Shown: positions 1 to 12,000 of the stretch, one piece after another
How the letters are laid out: each line of letters begins with the position of its first letter
How positions within the stretch are numbered: the stretch's first letter is position 1
Source: Enoplolaimus lenunculus
Taxonomy: Eukaryota > Nematoda > Enoplea > Enoplida > Thoracostomopsidae
Direction: 5' to 3'
Assembly (NCBI GenBank): GCA_030248215.1
Contig: JASANG010000896.1
Location: forward strand, 124,001-188,000
DNA: 64,000 bases
Position numbers and translations under genes: made by a program
Notes under the pieces: generated by a model
The model's database searches: none
The model's input: the letters and a program-made list of their open reading frames with translations, nothing else
What the model was told of the DNA's origin: nothing

Positions 1-3000
1 CGTTCGTGTGCAAATTGTGTGGTAAAGCATTCAGGTAACTGACTTCTGAAATACAGGAAGGTACTTCGTGTCAACATTACTCGAAATCTGAAACCAATTG
101 TAAAGCTATTCAACTTGTTAAGCTGCTTTGTTCGTTTACTACATATAACATTAGCCTTGTTTTGTAAAAACTGGTGAGAATGGCGAAATGTATTTCCAAT
201 TCATTTATATAGCTCTGGCTTCTCCACAGCGAGGGGGCCCAGCACTTTTCGAAATGTTCATTTTCCTCCGGCGAAAATTTTGCCGCCCCCCGGCGAATTT
301 TCGGCCGCCCCCCAGCAAAATGCCCCTCAGCAAATATTTTTGCTGGGCGGCCCCCAGGACTTTTCTAGGCCAAAAATTTTCAAAGTTAAAACGTAAGGAC
401 CTGGACTTCTTTTGAGGCGGACATTGCAGCAGCAAGTTCAACCCGCATGAGCCTTATGATAAACTGAAGCTGTGGCCAATATATAAAATATATATTAATC
501 ACAGTTTCAACTATAGTTTATCTATATTTTATATAATTGTGCTTCTTTCAACTTCTGGTTAAGTTGTCAGTAGTATTAGTTAAAATTATTGTTATTAACG
601 TTTGCGAGAAATTTTTGTCATGTTGAGCGATGAGTAATCTTCAATTGAGTTGGAAACACGGTCTAGAATGAAAAAAAATGGTCCAAAAAGTCGGTTTGCA
701 AAATTTTAAGCCTGCCCCCGACCCCCCATATCATCTGGGGGCCCCCAGGAAAACTGCCCTCCAGCAAAATCAGCTGCCCCCCAGGAAACTCCTGCCCCCC
801 AGGAAACGCCCCCCGGCGGAAATTTTCAAGCTGTGGAGAACCCAGTACCTATATTCAGGGTACAGCCCGATATCCGGCTAACGTTCTGGCTCTGGCAAAA
901 AATCGACATCCGACTCCGGTGTTCTATATTGCCGAATATTTAACGCCTGAAAGCTATATTATATCATTATTAATGGCCAAAATTATGTAAAAATTTCACT
1001 GTGAATTTTGTTCGAAATAATAAATATAGGTGCTTCAAGAATCTCAGTTGTTAATACTACGTACCAAGACTCTTGTAGCAACCACATTATACCAGTCGCA
1101 GTAAAACTACATATTGTATTGAGCGAAGCTCAGACGTACTTTTTTAATCAGTAGTTAAATTAATATACCGAACTTTAAAGCGCAAACCCATAATTTCGCC
1201 CACTTACTTTTTTCAAGTCGTCGATGTTGCAAACTTGCTAAGCCAAACTATGGAGTAGTTAACTAATTTGCAGGAGTCGCAATTTTTGGTCACAATAACA
1301 TTTGCATTCCGCATGCTCAAATACCATATGGTACACCAGGGTGGCAGGGTGCAAAGAGAAACTGGATTATACCGGAATTGGAACAGAAAATTTATACCGG
1401 AATCGAAAGCGGATTCGGAACTACAAATTCTGTTACAATCAGGGTTGTTGGCCGGAAACAATTACCTGAAAAAATGTATTTTTTCATTTTTTCCACTTTG
1501 GGATTTAATATATACTTACAAAAAACAGGTGTGAGTTGTTTGGCTCGCTCCACTCATGAGATTCTGATGTTCTGATGACCTCCTTTGATTATTCCATGCC
1601 AAAACTTAAATTTTTTAAAAATTCTAATTTTAAGGTCCCAAATTCCTCCATTGGTCTCAAAATGTTTTTGTCGAAAAATTATACAAATTATATACCATTT
1701 GACACAGGTTGCGGAGCTAAGACGAATATTGTTAAATGTTTCCCAATCAAGCATTTTTGAGCAAAGACGGCCAAGTGTGGGCTAACCGATCACTCAGACA
1801 AAGAATGAATTTTTTCCACTTTTCCCGGAAAAAATGGAAAAATTCATTTTTCCCGGTCATAATTTTTTCCGAAAGAACAACCCTGGTTATGTGGCCGTTC
1901 ACAATAATTTTGTCAACGGTGCCACAAAATATGCCATAGCCCAAGGCTATCACGAGGTCATTTTCAAAATGACCTCGTGATAGCCATGGGCTATAAGAGA
2001 AATCGCTTATAGCTCAGGGCTATCACGTGTCAGCCCCGTCCTCTAAACTTGTGATAGCCCTGAGCTATCACAAAATTTCCTCTTCTATATATATTTATAT
2101 TCATAACACACATATGTTTATGTGTCTTATGAAACTTGATAACAAATTTAATTGTAGAATTTTAATCCTCTGCCCTGCACGCTAGCTCAGTGCTATGAGG
2201 AGTTTTGTGGCAAACCTCAAATTTTAGAACATTGAGTGGACTTGGGAAAATTTTCAGGCTTTTGAACAGACTTAGAAAAATTTTCAGGCCTATGGGTGTC
2301 TAGAAATATTTAGGGAACGGCGCATAATTGTGTTAATTTTCTAACATTTTCCATCAACGGAAGTTCACGCAGTTAATGTTAGGAGAGTCCTTCCTCGTAA
2401 CGAATTTCACTGGCATTTAATTTGTCCTCAAATTTAATCACTTGACGTGTTCCGCACAATTTCATTTGTGAAATTGATATTTGCTGCGCTGTCCAAAATT
2501 TCATAGGGAAAACGGCCATCGTTTTCAGCTTACAAAAAGTCCATGGAGGTCAGTCTTGCAATGAATAGCAGGGGTCACTCGCTACTTGTACCTAAAATTT
2601 TATGCTGAAAATGTCACTGAAGGTCAAATTTTAACATTTTCTTGCGCAGTTTCAAAACGCATATTGCGGTTGCAATTATTGCTGTGCGTGCAACGTGAAA
2701 GCGGCATAAGTGAGACGCAATAGTTCAATATTCAATGTTTGAAATAAATGTACAACGTCATGTGTTGTAAGGTCACACTGTTTCAGGTCATAGCTCGTAA
2801 TTTAATCGCTAAAACGTAGAAAGGCGGGGTCAAGCGTTTTTGACGAGGAAATGAAACAAATGGAATAATTTTTCAAATTTTTGAACTTGGAAAAGTTTAA
2901 AATGGATCTTAAAACTCACTCTTCTAGAAACCGGAATTTTTGGAAGTTTAACTTATGTTAAATATGAACCAGCTTCCAATTCATTAATGCTTGCATATAG

Positions 3001-6000
3001 TAGGCTATGAATTGAAGTAACTACGGTGTATTGATGCACACGTATCACGCTCGGCCACTAGTCAAATTTGACATGAATTTCGGGACACATGCGCTGCCGA
3101 AATTTTTGAAGAAACGAGTAAAAACACTTTCACATTCAACTAAACTTCACTCGCCCGTAAAACTATTGCATATTTTATGCTCGCCGAACGGTGCCACAAA
3201 AGTTGCCCTAGTTCAGGGCTAAAACGAATATTTGAAAAAGGCTATCACGAGGTCATTTTGAAAATGACCTCGTGATAGCCTTGGGCTATGGCATATTTTG
3301 TGGCACCGTTGACAAAATTATTGTGAACGGCGCATTACAATACAGATAATTTGTATTAACATGTATAGTATTGATTTTGGGTGTCTGTTGGCTGGCAACA
3401 ATTCTCAAAAACGTCGCATGAACAAATTATTGGCAATCATTTTTTGTCACTGTAAAACTGAACTACAATCAGTTATTGATTAGTTAATTCATCGAAAACA
3501 ATTTAATAGATAAATGATGTTAAATTTTTAAGCAGCATATAACAACAAGTAGGATTAAAATTAAAACGTCAAAATTCCGATTCCGATCGATTGTGCAATC
3601 GAAATTGGAATTCCGGTGGCACGCTGCAGGGTAGCAACAAATGTTCGGATTCGGCAAAAATTGCGGTTCGGATTTTGTTGTAAAAAGTCGAATCCAACAA
3701 TCTTCGGCAATAAAAGTTTACATTTTTAAACGAAAATTTTATATAACTTCTAGTATAAATCAATATTACTTCTTTCAGCTCACAAATTTCAGAACTGAGG
3801 TCGGGCAAGAAATATTTGCGTGTGCGAAAAAATAGACTTGCAGTAATCAGAGTACAAAGCGGAACTGTATTATATCGAAATCTTAACAGCAAATTCATAC
3901 TGGAATCGTAAATACAAATTTTGTGACTGTACGGATAATTTGTATTATCCAATATAATGTTGATTTAGGGTTTCTGTTGCTGTTTCGCTTTGCTTAGTCA
4001 TTTAACACTTTTGCAGGCAGTACTCTATGATCGAATCCGGTACCGGTATTCTGTATACTTCTACCGGATACCGGATATTGCGGTTGTAGTTTCGAATAAC
4101 GTAAACGAAACACTGGACATTGTGCTGCGACTGCATTTCCGGGAAAGATAAGAAGCTTTATATAGTTTTGCACGAATTTATATGCTGTATCCGGATAACA
4201 TCCGGTTTCGGTAAAAAATTTACTAACCTGCTCCGGTTCTAGTTTTGGTATTAAAATTATACCCCGTCGATCCCTCGGAGTATATACTTAAAAATAATCG
4301 TGATTTAAATATCCCACTCCAGTATTTTTGTCATCTGGTTGCGCCTCTGTATATAATGTATGCGTACAGTGATCGACGGAATATTAATTTTAGTACCGAA
4401 AACTGGAGCTGGAGCAGAATAGTAAGATTTTTTACTGGAACAAGATGTTGCCCGAAGACAGTATATAAATTTTTGCATTGTTGGTAAGTAGTATTCGAGC
4501 TGTCGCGATCCCTGAGTACTACTTGTCATATGATAGAGCAAAGGGCCATGTAAAGATCAGGGGCAGAACGTTTTTCTCTGGGACTAGAATAGAGTAATCA
4601 GTACACATGTAGTTTAGCAAAACCCAAATGCTACAAACACTGTCAAATTTTAATGTTATATGGCTAACATCGGGCTTCCGTCAAAGATTTATTATCCGGC
4701 CCCGGTATCCGGTATGAGTACTCTCCGGTCGATCCTGAAACGTATACGTATGTAGTTTCATTGTTGGGTTTATAAATTTGGAAATAAATATATCAGAGGT
4801 GGTTCACTAATTGGGGGTGGGGCCCACTCGCCAAACCTCTGGACTCGATTTACCCCCACAGATTTAAGCTGACCATCGAGATATTGCTTTCGTTTGAGTA
4901 TTTATTTATACGCAATCTAGCTACCCATACAATTTTTTAACTATCTTACAGGTTCAAAAGCAATTTGTTCGAGCACAAATCGGTGCACAAAGGCGTTTGG
5001 CCGTATCAGTGCCAATTTTGTTCAAAATCATGTCGACTCAAAGGCAATTTGAAAAAGCATCTCAAAACGCATTTGAAAAACGGACATCAATTTGATTTAG
5101 AACAAGCGTGCAAAGAAATTATTTTGCGTCAGGGTGCGGCACGGGCACGTGGAACTAAACGCAAAGATATACCACCAGGTGATGGCTCTGGCGAAGCACA
5201 AGAACAACTCGGTGGAGAAGACGACGGACGGAATGGGTCGTTTGAAGATGAAGAGGAAGAAGAAGAATTCGAAGAGGAAGAAGAAGAAGATGAGGAGGAA
5301 GATGAAATTCAGAATGAAAATGAAATTAAAATTCGAGATGGACATGTGGCGGTTGCTGCCGACGGTGGAACCCAACGGGAGAAAATGTTCACTGAGCAAC
5401 AAGATCTTGCGCAAAACGGCTCAGATAATCAATCAACAGCTGTTCCTACTCAGATGTATTTGACGACGGTGAGTGGCAATTTTTAGTTGGATATATTTGC
5501 ACGCATCACCTTTAAGTGCCGGTATACTTCTGTGAATGCCGGGTGGCAACACAAGTTAAATTTCTTAAATTAAGCTAAGCGAAACTCTGAGCGAAGTTCG
5601 GAGTTTCGCGAAGCGTTTTATATTTGGTGCTCGGAGGTCGAAAGGTGGATGTCCGTCCGTCTGTCCGTCCGTCCAAAAAGAATCTCAGGAACAGGAACCG
5701 CTAAACCAATTATGATAAACTTTTTGTTTGAAAGCTTGTTTTCCTGGGGTGTTAACCTCGCATTGGTGTTTTAAAGTTTTAAGCCGTTTATTAGCTACAG
5801 GCTAGTTTGCTATAATTGGTTAAACCTAAATTGGGAGTTTTAAGATATTTCACTAATTCTAACCATTACAAGCAATGTAATTTCAGTACTAAAGGGGTTT
5901 TGAGCGCGAGGAATCTGAATAAGTTGGCTACAAATCTTCAAAACCGATAATTGAATCTTTAGCTAATAGCTACTTTGCATATTAGCATAATTGATAAGCC

Positions 6001-9000
6001 TAAATTAGGACTTTTTACAATATTTTACTAATTTTTAGGGTTACAAGAAATCTTATTTCAGCAACAAAGGGTTTTTGGGTGCGAGTAATCTGACTAAATT
6101 GTCTACAAACCCGATAATTGAATAGTTAGCTGATAGCTAGTTTGCATATTAGCATAACTAATAAGCATACATTAGGACTTTTTACAATAATTTACTAATT
6201 ACTAGGGATAATGAAGGGATTTCGGGCGCGAGGAATCTGAATAACTTGTTTACAAATATCCAAAACCGATAAATGGATAGTTAGCTAATAAATAATTTGC
6301 AGATTAGTTTAATTGCTTAAGTGTGTTCGAGCTTCGCTCAATACATGTACTCCCACTGAGACTGGTTTATATATCGGTTTTCGGTGCTGTCCGGCGTTGT
6401 ACGGCAATTCACGTACAATACGTATTATATGGACTGTTAAAGCTTACAGTAGTCAAGTGGAGTTGCATCCGGGTTCGTGTATTTTGGCTATTCCAGGTGT
6501 TTTTATGTCTGAGAAATTCCAGGTCCGAGTCCAGGGTTTCACGGCGAAAAATTCCGGGTTCTGTGTTAGTTGCCCCCCGAAAGATATGCCCAGTCTGAGC
6601 TTTCTCACGGAAATGTCCACCTAGGCCGACTTTTCCATACATGCCGACTTTTCCATACATGCCGACCTTTCCCTTATCTATTGTATGCTTTTTGGTGCCT
6701 CTATCTTTATGCCTTGAGACAGACGAAGCGCAACAATGTCACTTTGATGCAGTTACTACCCTTCAACCTGCCACTATCAAAAAACGTGTCCACCGAGTAC
6801 CAGAAATTACCACCTTAAAGTGGTGTTTGAAAATGTTTTCAATACATTATATCAGTAGTCGAAATTTACAGGATTCTGCTATTGCTTAACTAAGATTCGT
6901 CTTGCTGAGATGGTATGCCGTAACAGTTTGCAATATTTTCAGTTTTACACTTACTGAACAAGGAACATATTTTAAGGTCAAGACTTGGATTTGAAAATGG
7001 AATCGGATTCGGGTAAATTCCAGTGGGTTCAGATTCAAAATCTGTGAAATCGAGGGTTCTTTGCCAGTCGTGCCACCCTGCTTCAGCTGTTGCGATGGGT
7101 TCAGTCTATATCATTGTCCTGAATCAAATATTCAGACAAATATTCGATACCCATCACTATATTAGGGATGTGCCGATACCAAAATTTTTGCCGACGTGGA
7201 TACCGATACCGATTCGTATTTTGAAATTTGCCGCCGCTGGACCGATGCCGATGACGATTCCTACTTTAGTACACCATGCTTAATAAACAGGTAGCATACT
7301 GCCAAACAAAACGCAAGAGGGACAACAGTTTTCCTGACCGGACACAATGATCTGTGCTCAGAAGCGAAACTGATAGCATTCCAAATTACTGTTATGTGCA
7401 TAAAGTATCGACAAAGAATCGGCAGTTTTTTGCAGTGCCGATGCCGATACTCACGAAAACTGCCGATTATTGTTGATGCCGATGTCGATTAATCGGCACA
7501 CCCCTACTATCTTTTACCAAGTTTTTTGTCCCAGCGTCCAACACATTTAATGAAAAGATAACTAATTAATTTTGCCCCTCGTACTTTGTATGAATCAAGA
7601 AAACATCGTTTTCTAAAACTATTGGAAGCTTGGCGACATTTTCGGTGCCGTTAAGTTTAGGGATGCGCCGATTATCGGCATCGGTAATAATCGGCACTTT
7701 TCGTGAGTATCTGCTTTTTTTTTTGCTACTGTCAGTTTATTTTAACCCATGATATATAATTAGCATAATTCATATTTAAACCAAACAAAGTAATAACACA
7801 TTGGCAACAAAACGCATCAAAGCATCAAATGATTAGATTTCTAACTTTAAAACCTAATGTTGATTTATTTCGTAATACTAAATATTCAAAATACTGAAAA
7901 AAATTTTCCTCCGCCATAATAACTTTTATCCGACACAAATTTCTGAACATGTTTCCCTGCAGTAATTCAACTGTTGGGTACTCAGCATTTTCATTTTCGA
8001 GGTGTTGTCGGGCCTTCCAGATTGCATAATGCATGTGATGTATAACAAAATTGAAAACATTTTGTCTCTGCTTATCTTGGAAAGATTTCCCAAGAATAAG
8101 ATCTACTGCGCTCACATTTTCTGTATCTCCCAACAAACATAAGAAAGGACGTAAAACTTTGTAAAATTCAACAGCTCTCGGGCAGCTAACAAAAACTTGC
8201 ATATTATCTTCTCGTATCTGTACATTTTTTAAAGCACAAAATTTACAATTTCCATCCGTTTCAGTAAAAAATTTAAGTCTATGGTTTGTGTAAAGTGATA
8301 GATGTCTGATGCCGATGTCGATTAATCGGCACACCCCTACTATCTTTTACCAAGTTTTTTGTCCCAGCGTCCAACACATTTAATGAAAAGATAACTAATT
8401 AATTTTGCCCCTCGTACTTTGTATGAATCAAGAAAACATCGTTTTCTAAAACTATTGGAAGCTTGGCGACATTTTCGGTGCCGTTAAGTTTAGGGATGCG
8501 CCGATTATCGGCATCGGTAATAATCGGCACTTTTCGTGAGTATCTGCATCGGCACTGCAACTTAATTGCCCATTCATTGCAGGTACTTTTTGCACAAAAC
8601 AGCCAGTTGAAATACTATCAATTTCATTTCTGGGCGCATAGGTATCAGTGTGACTGATCAGGGAAACTGGTCTCTCTCTTGCGTTTGTTTGAAAAAATAT
8701 ATTGAAATGAACCGTTCTTATAAAATTAAAATCGTTTGTGATGGTTAGAGTTTAAATTCCGATTCAAAACGAGTTCCGACCGCCATTTAGATGATGTTTT
8801 ATATTCCTTAAGCAGGTGCAACTGGAATTTCGGTTTCGGAATTTTTTCACATACCGATTTCGGTAATTTTTACCGGAATTAAAAATTCTGTTATTAAATT
8901 TTAATTGGTTGTAATTTAAGCGTTTTGCAAAAAAATGAGGATAAAAATAAAATAGATTTCTGCAGTGTAGTATATAAACCTTGACAATCACCGAAAACAA

Positions 9001-12000
9001 ACCATTGAAGGTAGATTCACTTCCATGGATAATGAAAATCTAAACTACAGCAGGTTAAGTAAATACCTGTCTGCAACTAAGGTTATTTCACCAATGATAT
9101 AGCAGAAAAGAAAATGAAAAAATTTTCAAGTTCCGGTTCCGGTAAAACTAATTTCAGTTGCATCCTGCCAATAAGTCACCGTTAGCTCGTTAGTTTACGT
9201 GCACACACACCTGCAGAAAGATATGGGGTTCAGCCTTGACCCTGAGCCCATTACTCAATTTGCTAGAACTATTTGTGCGCCTTTTTTAATATGATGAGTA
9301 CATCCAAGGGTGGATCTAGAAATAAGGTACACCCACGGGATCCAGGCAAAATTACAAATTTGCATCTTGTTTATTCTAAAAGTGCGTCTGGCTTATCGCT
9401 CGCTTCGCTCGAGAGTTTTCATTCACTCACTATTTCACCCCAGAGGCTTATACATGCTTTTGAATAATCCGCTGCCACTTAGATGCCACAACTTATTCTC
9501 GTAACGTTGTTATATACGCACCAAAACTATGCAATCACTGCTAGTTGCTAGCGCTTTTCAACCCGTGGCTACGCCCCTTGCCCCAGGCTTCCTCTTGAGA
9601 CATCGTAAGTTCGGCTCTGCTGCTTGAAGATAAAATAAAGACAAAATAACATCTTAATCGTTTATTCTATAAATTGATGTGTTTTATTTCAAAAATTTCA
9701 GGCAAAGTTCAGGTTTATGTTTATGAAAATTTACGGATTGGAGTTTTGACTTTGAAAAACTCCGGGTCCAGAGTGTATTTACCAATCCTTTGTACGCGGT
9801 TCTTAAAAAATCTAGTTTGCTAAAAATCAAAAATTCTTGGCATTAGCCAAGTTAGCTAAAATGTTTTTGAGCCGCAGCACGCACTCAAATTTATGCCATA
9901 CTTAGGCTACTGTTGACGTTTACGGAAGATTTACTTCCGAACATGAATGAGGTTGGGTTAATCTGTAACAGGAAAACGCAACGCGCATTGGGTATATTAT
10001 GATTACGCGGAAAGCGCCCGGCTGCATTATTGTTCCACAGCTCACAGTACATGTGATTAACAAATTACGCAAACTGAAGTGTAAATGACTTTTACATTAT
10101 TCGAAAATCCGTTCTGAATAGTAGTTCAATAAGTAAATCTAGCCTTGTAAGGTTTTGTTAAAATTAACGGTTAAAATTATGAATTATGGTAAAGCTGCAT
10201 CACGGTTGTCGAAGGCCAACATGCAACTTTAAGACTCCAAATTTCGGTTGAATTTTATAGTGTAACATGAAATAATAATGCGAACTCACACGCGAAAAAG
10301 TGTCCATTCAGTTTTGAATTTAGATGCAAGGGTCGTCCGACTCAGTTCCATGCTATGCCGTGGTGTTTCACGTATTTAATTTTGAAAGCGCGTAAGGTAT
10401 ACAATAAATTGAACGATATTTCGCCGCCGATGCGAGCGAGAAGCTATATACATACGTCGTAGCATTAACTACGTTGAGCAAAAACTATAACTGCACCATC
10501 AGCGCATTTTTATAGTATTTCATAGTTTTCAGAGTTTTTAACTGTTTTCAGTGGTTTTCAGGTTTTTTGGAATTTAGAGGTTTTCCGAGCTGTGTCCATC
10601 GACCATATTTTGCTCCTTATAACGTCTTTGATTCTTGTTTCTGTGTTATTTTTTGAAACAAGAAATGCGCCTATTGCGCTGTTAGTTAATGTGAATAAAA
10701 GTTATGCGACAATATTGCAGGCAGAAGCTTACAACAAAACAAGTGGCGAAGTTCATACAACTTATATTACGCTAAAGGCACCTATTCACTTTCCGTATCA
10801 GCAACAACAGAACAACACGGCTACAACGGTATCATTTGCCGACCAAACTTCGCCAAAGAAGAATTCAAACGTTATATCAACATCGTTGGCCGCCGCACCA
10901 AAATCTCGGTTGAAAAAGATTAAACCAAAGCAGCCTGTTGCGCCTGATGGTGTTATGTCAACAATGCAATTTGTGCCTATTTTAGCAGCTCCCCATGTGC
11001 CTGTTTCCAGCGGTCCGGTCGCACCAGCTTCAACGTCCGCATCTTCTGTGACTTCGAATCATACAACAGCAGCACATCCTGTGCCTATTGCGCCAAACTA
11101 TAATAGCAGCGGTATTCAGCCACAAGGTGAGCCTGTTCAGCATAGCAACCAACAACATTCTTTGGAAGAAGGAGGCTGGAACGATCAGAAAGGAGAAGCA
11201 CAGCAACCGAAGCAGAAAAAGGGACGACGTTCGATTAGAAACAAGACTGCGCTTGATATGAAACCGTTACCGCAAACAAAACGGCCACGGACGAGCAAGA
11301 AACACAAACAGAGTTTAGATGCCTGCGAAACACAGGACGGTGGCGTAATTTCAGAAGGCACAGGAGTTAAAGCTGAAATGAAGCCGCAGCGGAAAAGAGG
11401 TGTTGGACGTCCGCGCAAGAGGCCACTGGAAAATAATAATTCGGAATCTGTCAATGCAACGCAACCATCAAATGAAGGGTTGCCGCAGATTAGCGAAAAC
11501 ACTGGTGGTCATACAGGATCAGCTCAGAATATCCGCCCTGGATGTGACGCTGAAGCTAGTGCCGCGTTTGATGAAGCCCAGCAGGCGACTGCAGCTTTAG
11601 CGGAAGCCAATGGCGATACTCAATTGCAGCACCACACCATTGATCCTGGATCTTCTGTTCAAAGCGGAGGCCCCTTAGCTGCCGCAACTCATATGGTACC
11701 CGCTACATGTCTGATACAAGATGATAATGGTAATGCAGGTCAGCACCAGATGAGAGGGTTTGTCATTAGTGCTACTGCTCCAGATTTAATCGTGACTGCA
11801 GGCGATGCTTACTGTCTCGCTGGTGTTCCGTATCAGGCGCCACATCCGGCCACGGCGTATGTAATGCCGTATTCAACACTTGAACATAATATAGCAATCT
11901 CAGCGGAAGGCCACCACCAACAACAACATGATCCCGAGACAGATGGATCTGTTATAGCCGGTGAACATAAAGCGGCTGAATGTGTTCGATCAACCTCAGA

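Noticed and set aside
5097-5414. Minus-strand frame rich in Phe/Leu opposite the acidic tract
   Set aside because: Pure shadow of the Glu/Asp codons of the zinc-finger gene's second exon.
7825-8334. Stand-alone 169-aa gene
   Set aside because: Its first codons lie in the target-site duplication and the rest is the 3' end of a LINE, so it is not a host gene.
10592-10720. Open frame extending the large exon upstream, with a hydrophobic signal-like start
   Set aside because: It begins at GTG, is pyrimidine-rich, and a phase-0 acceptor (TTGCAG) at 10720 joins cleanly to the upstream exon. Best read as intron.
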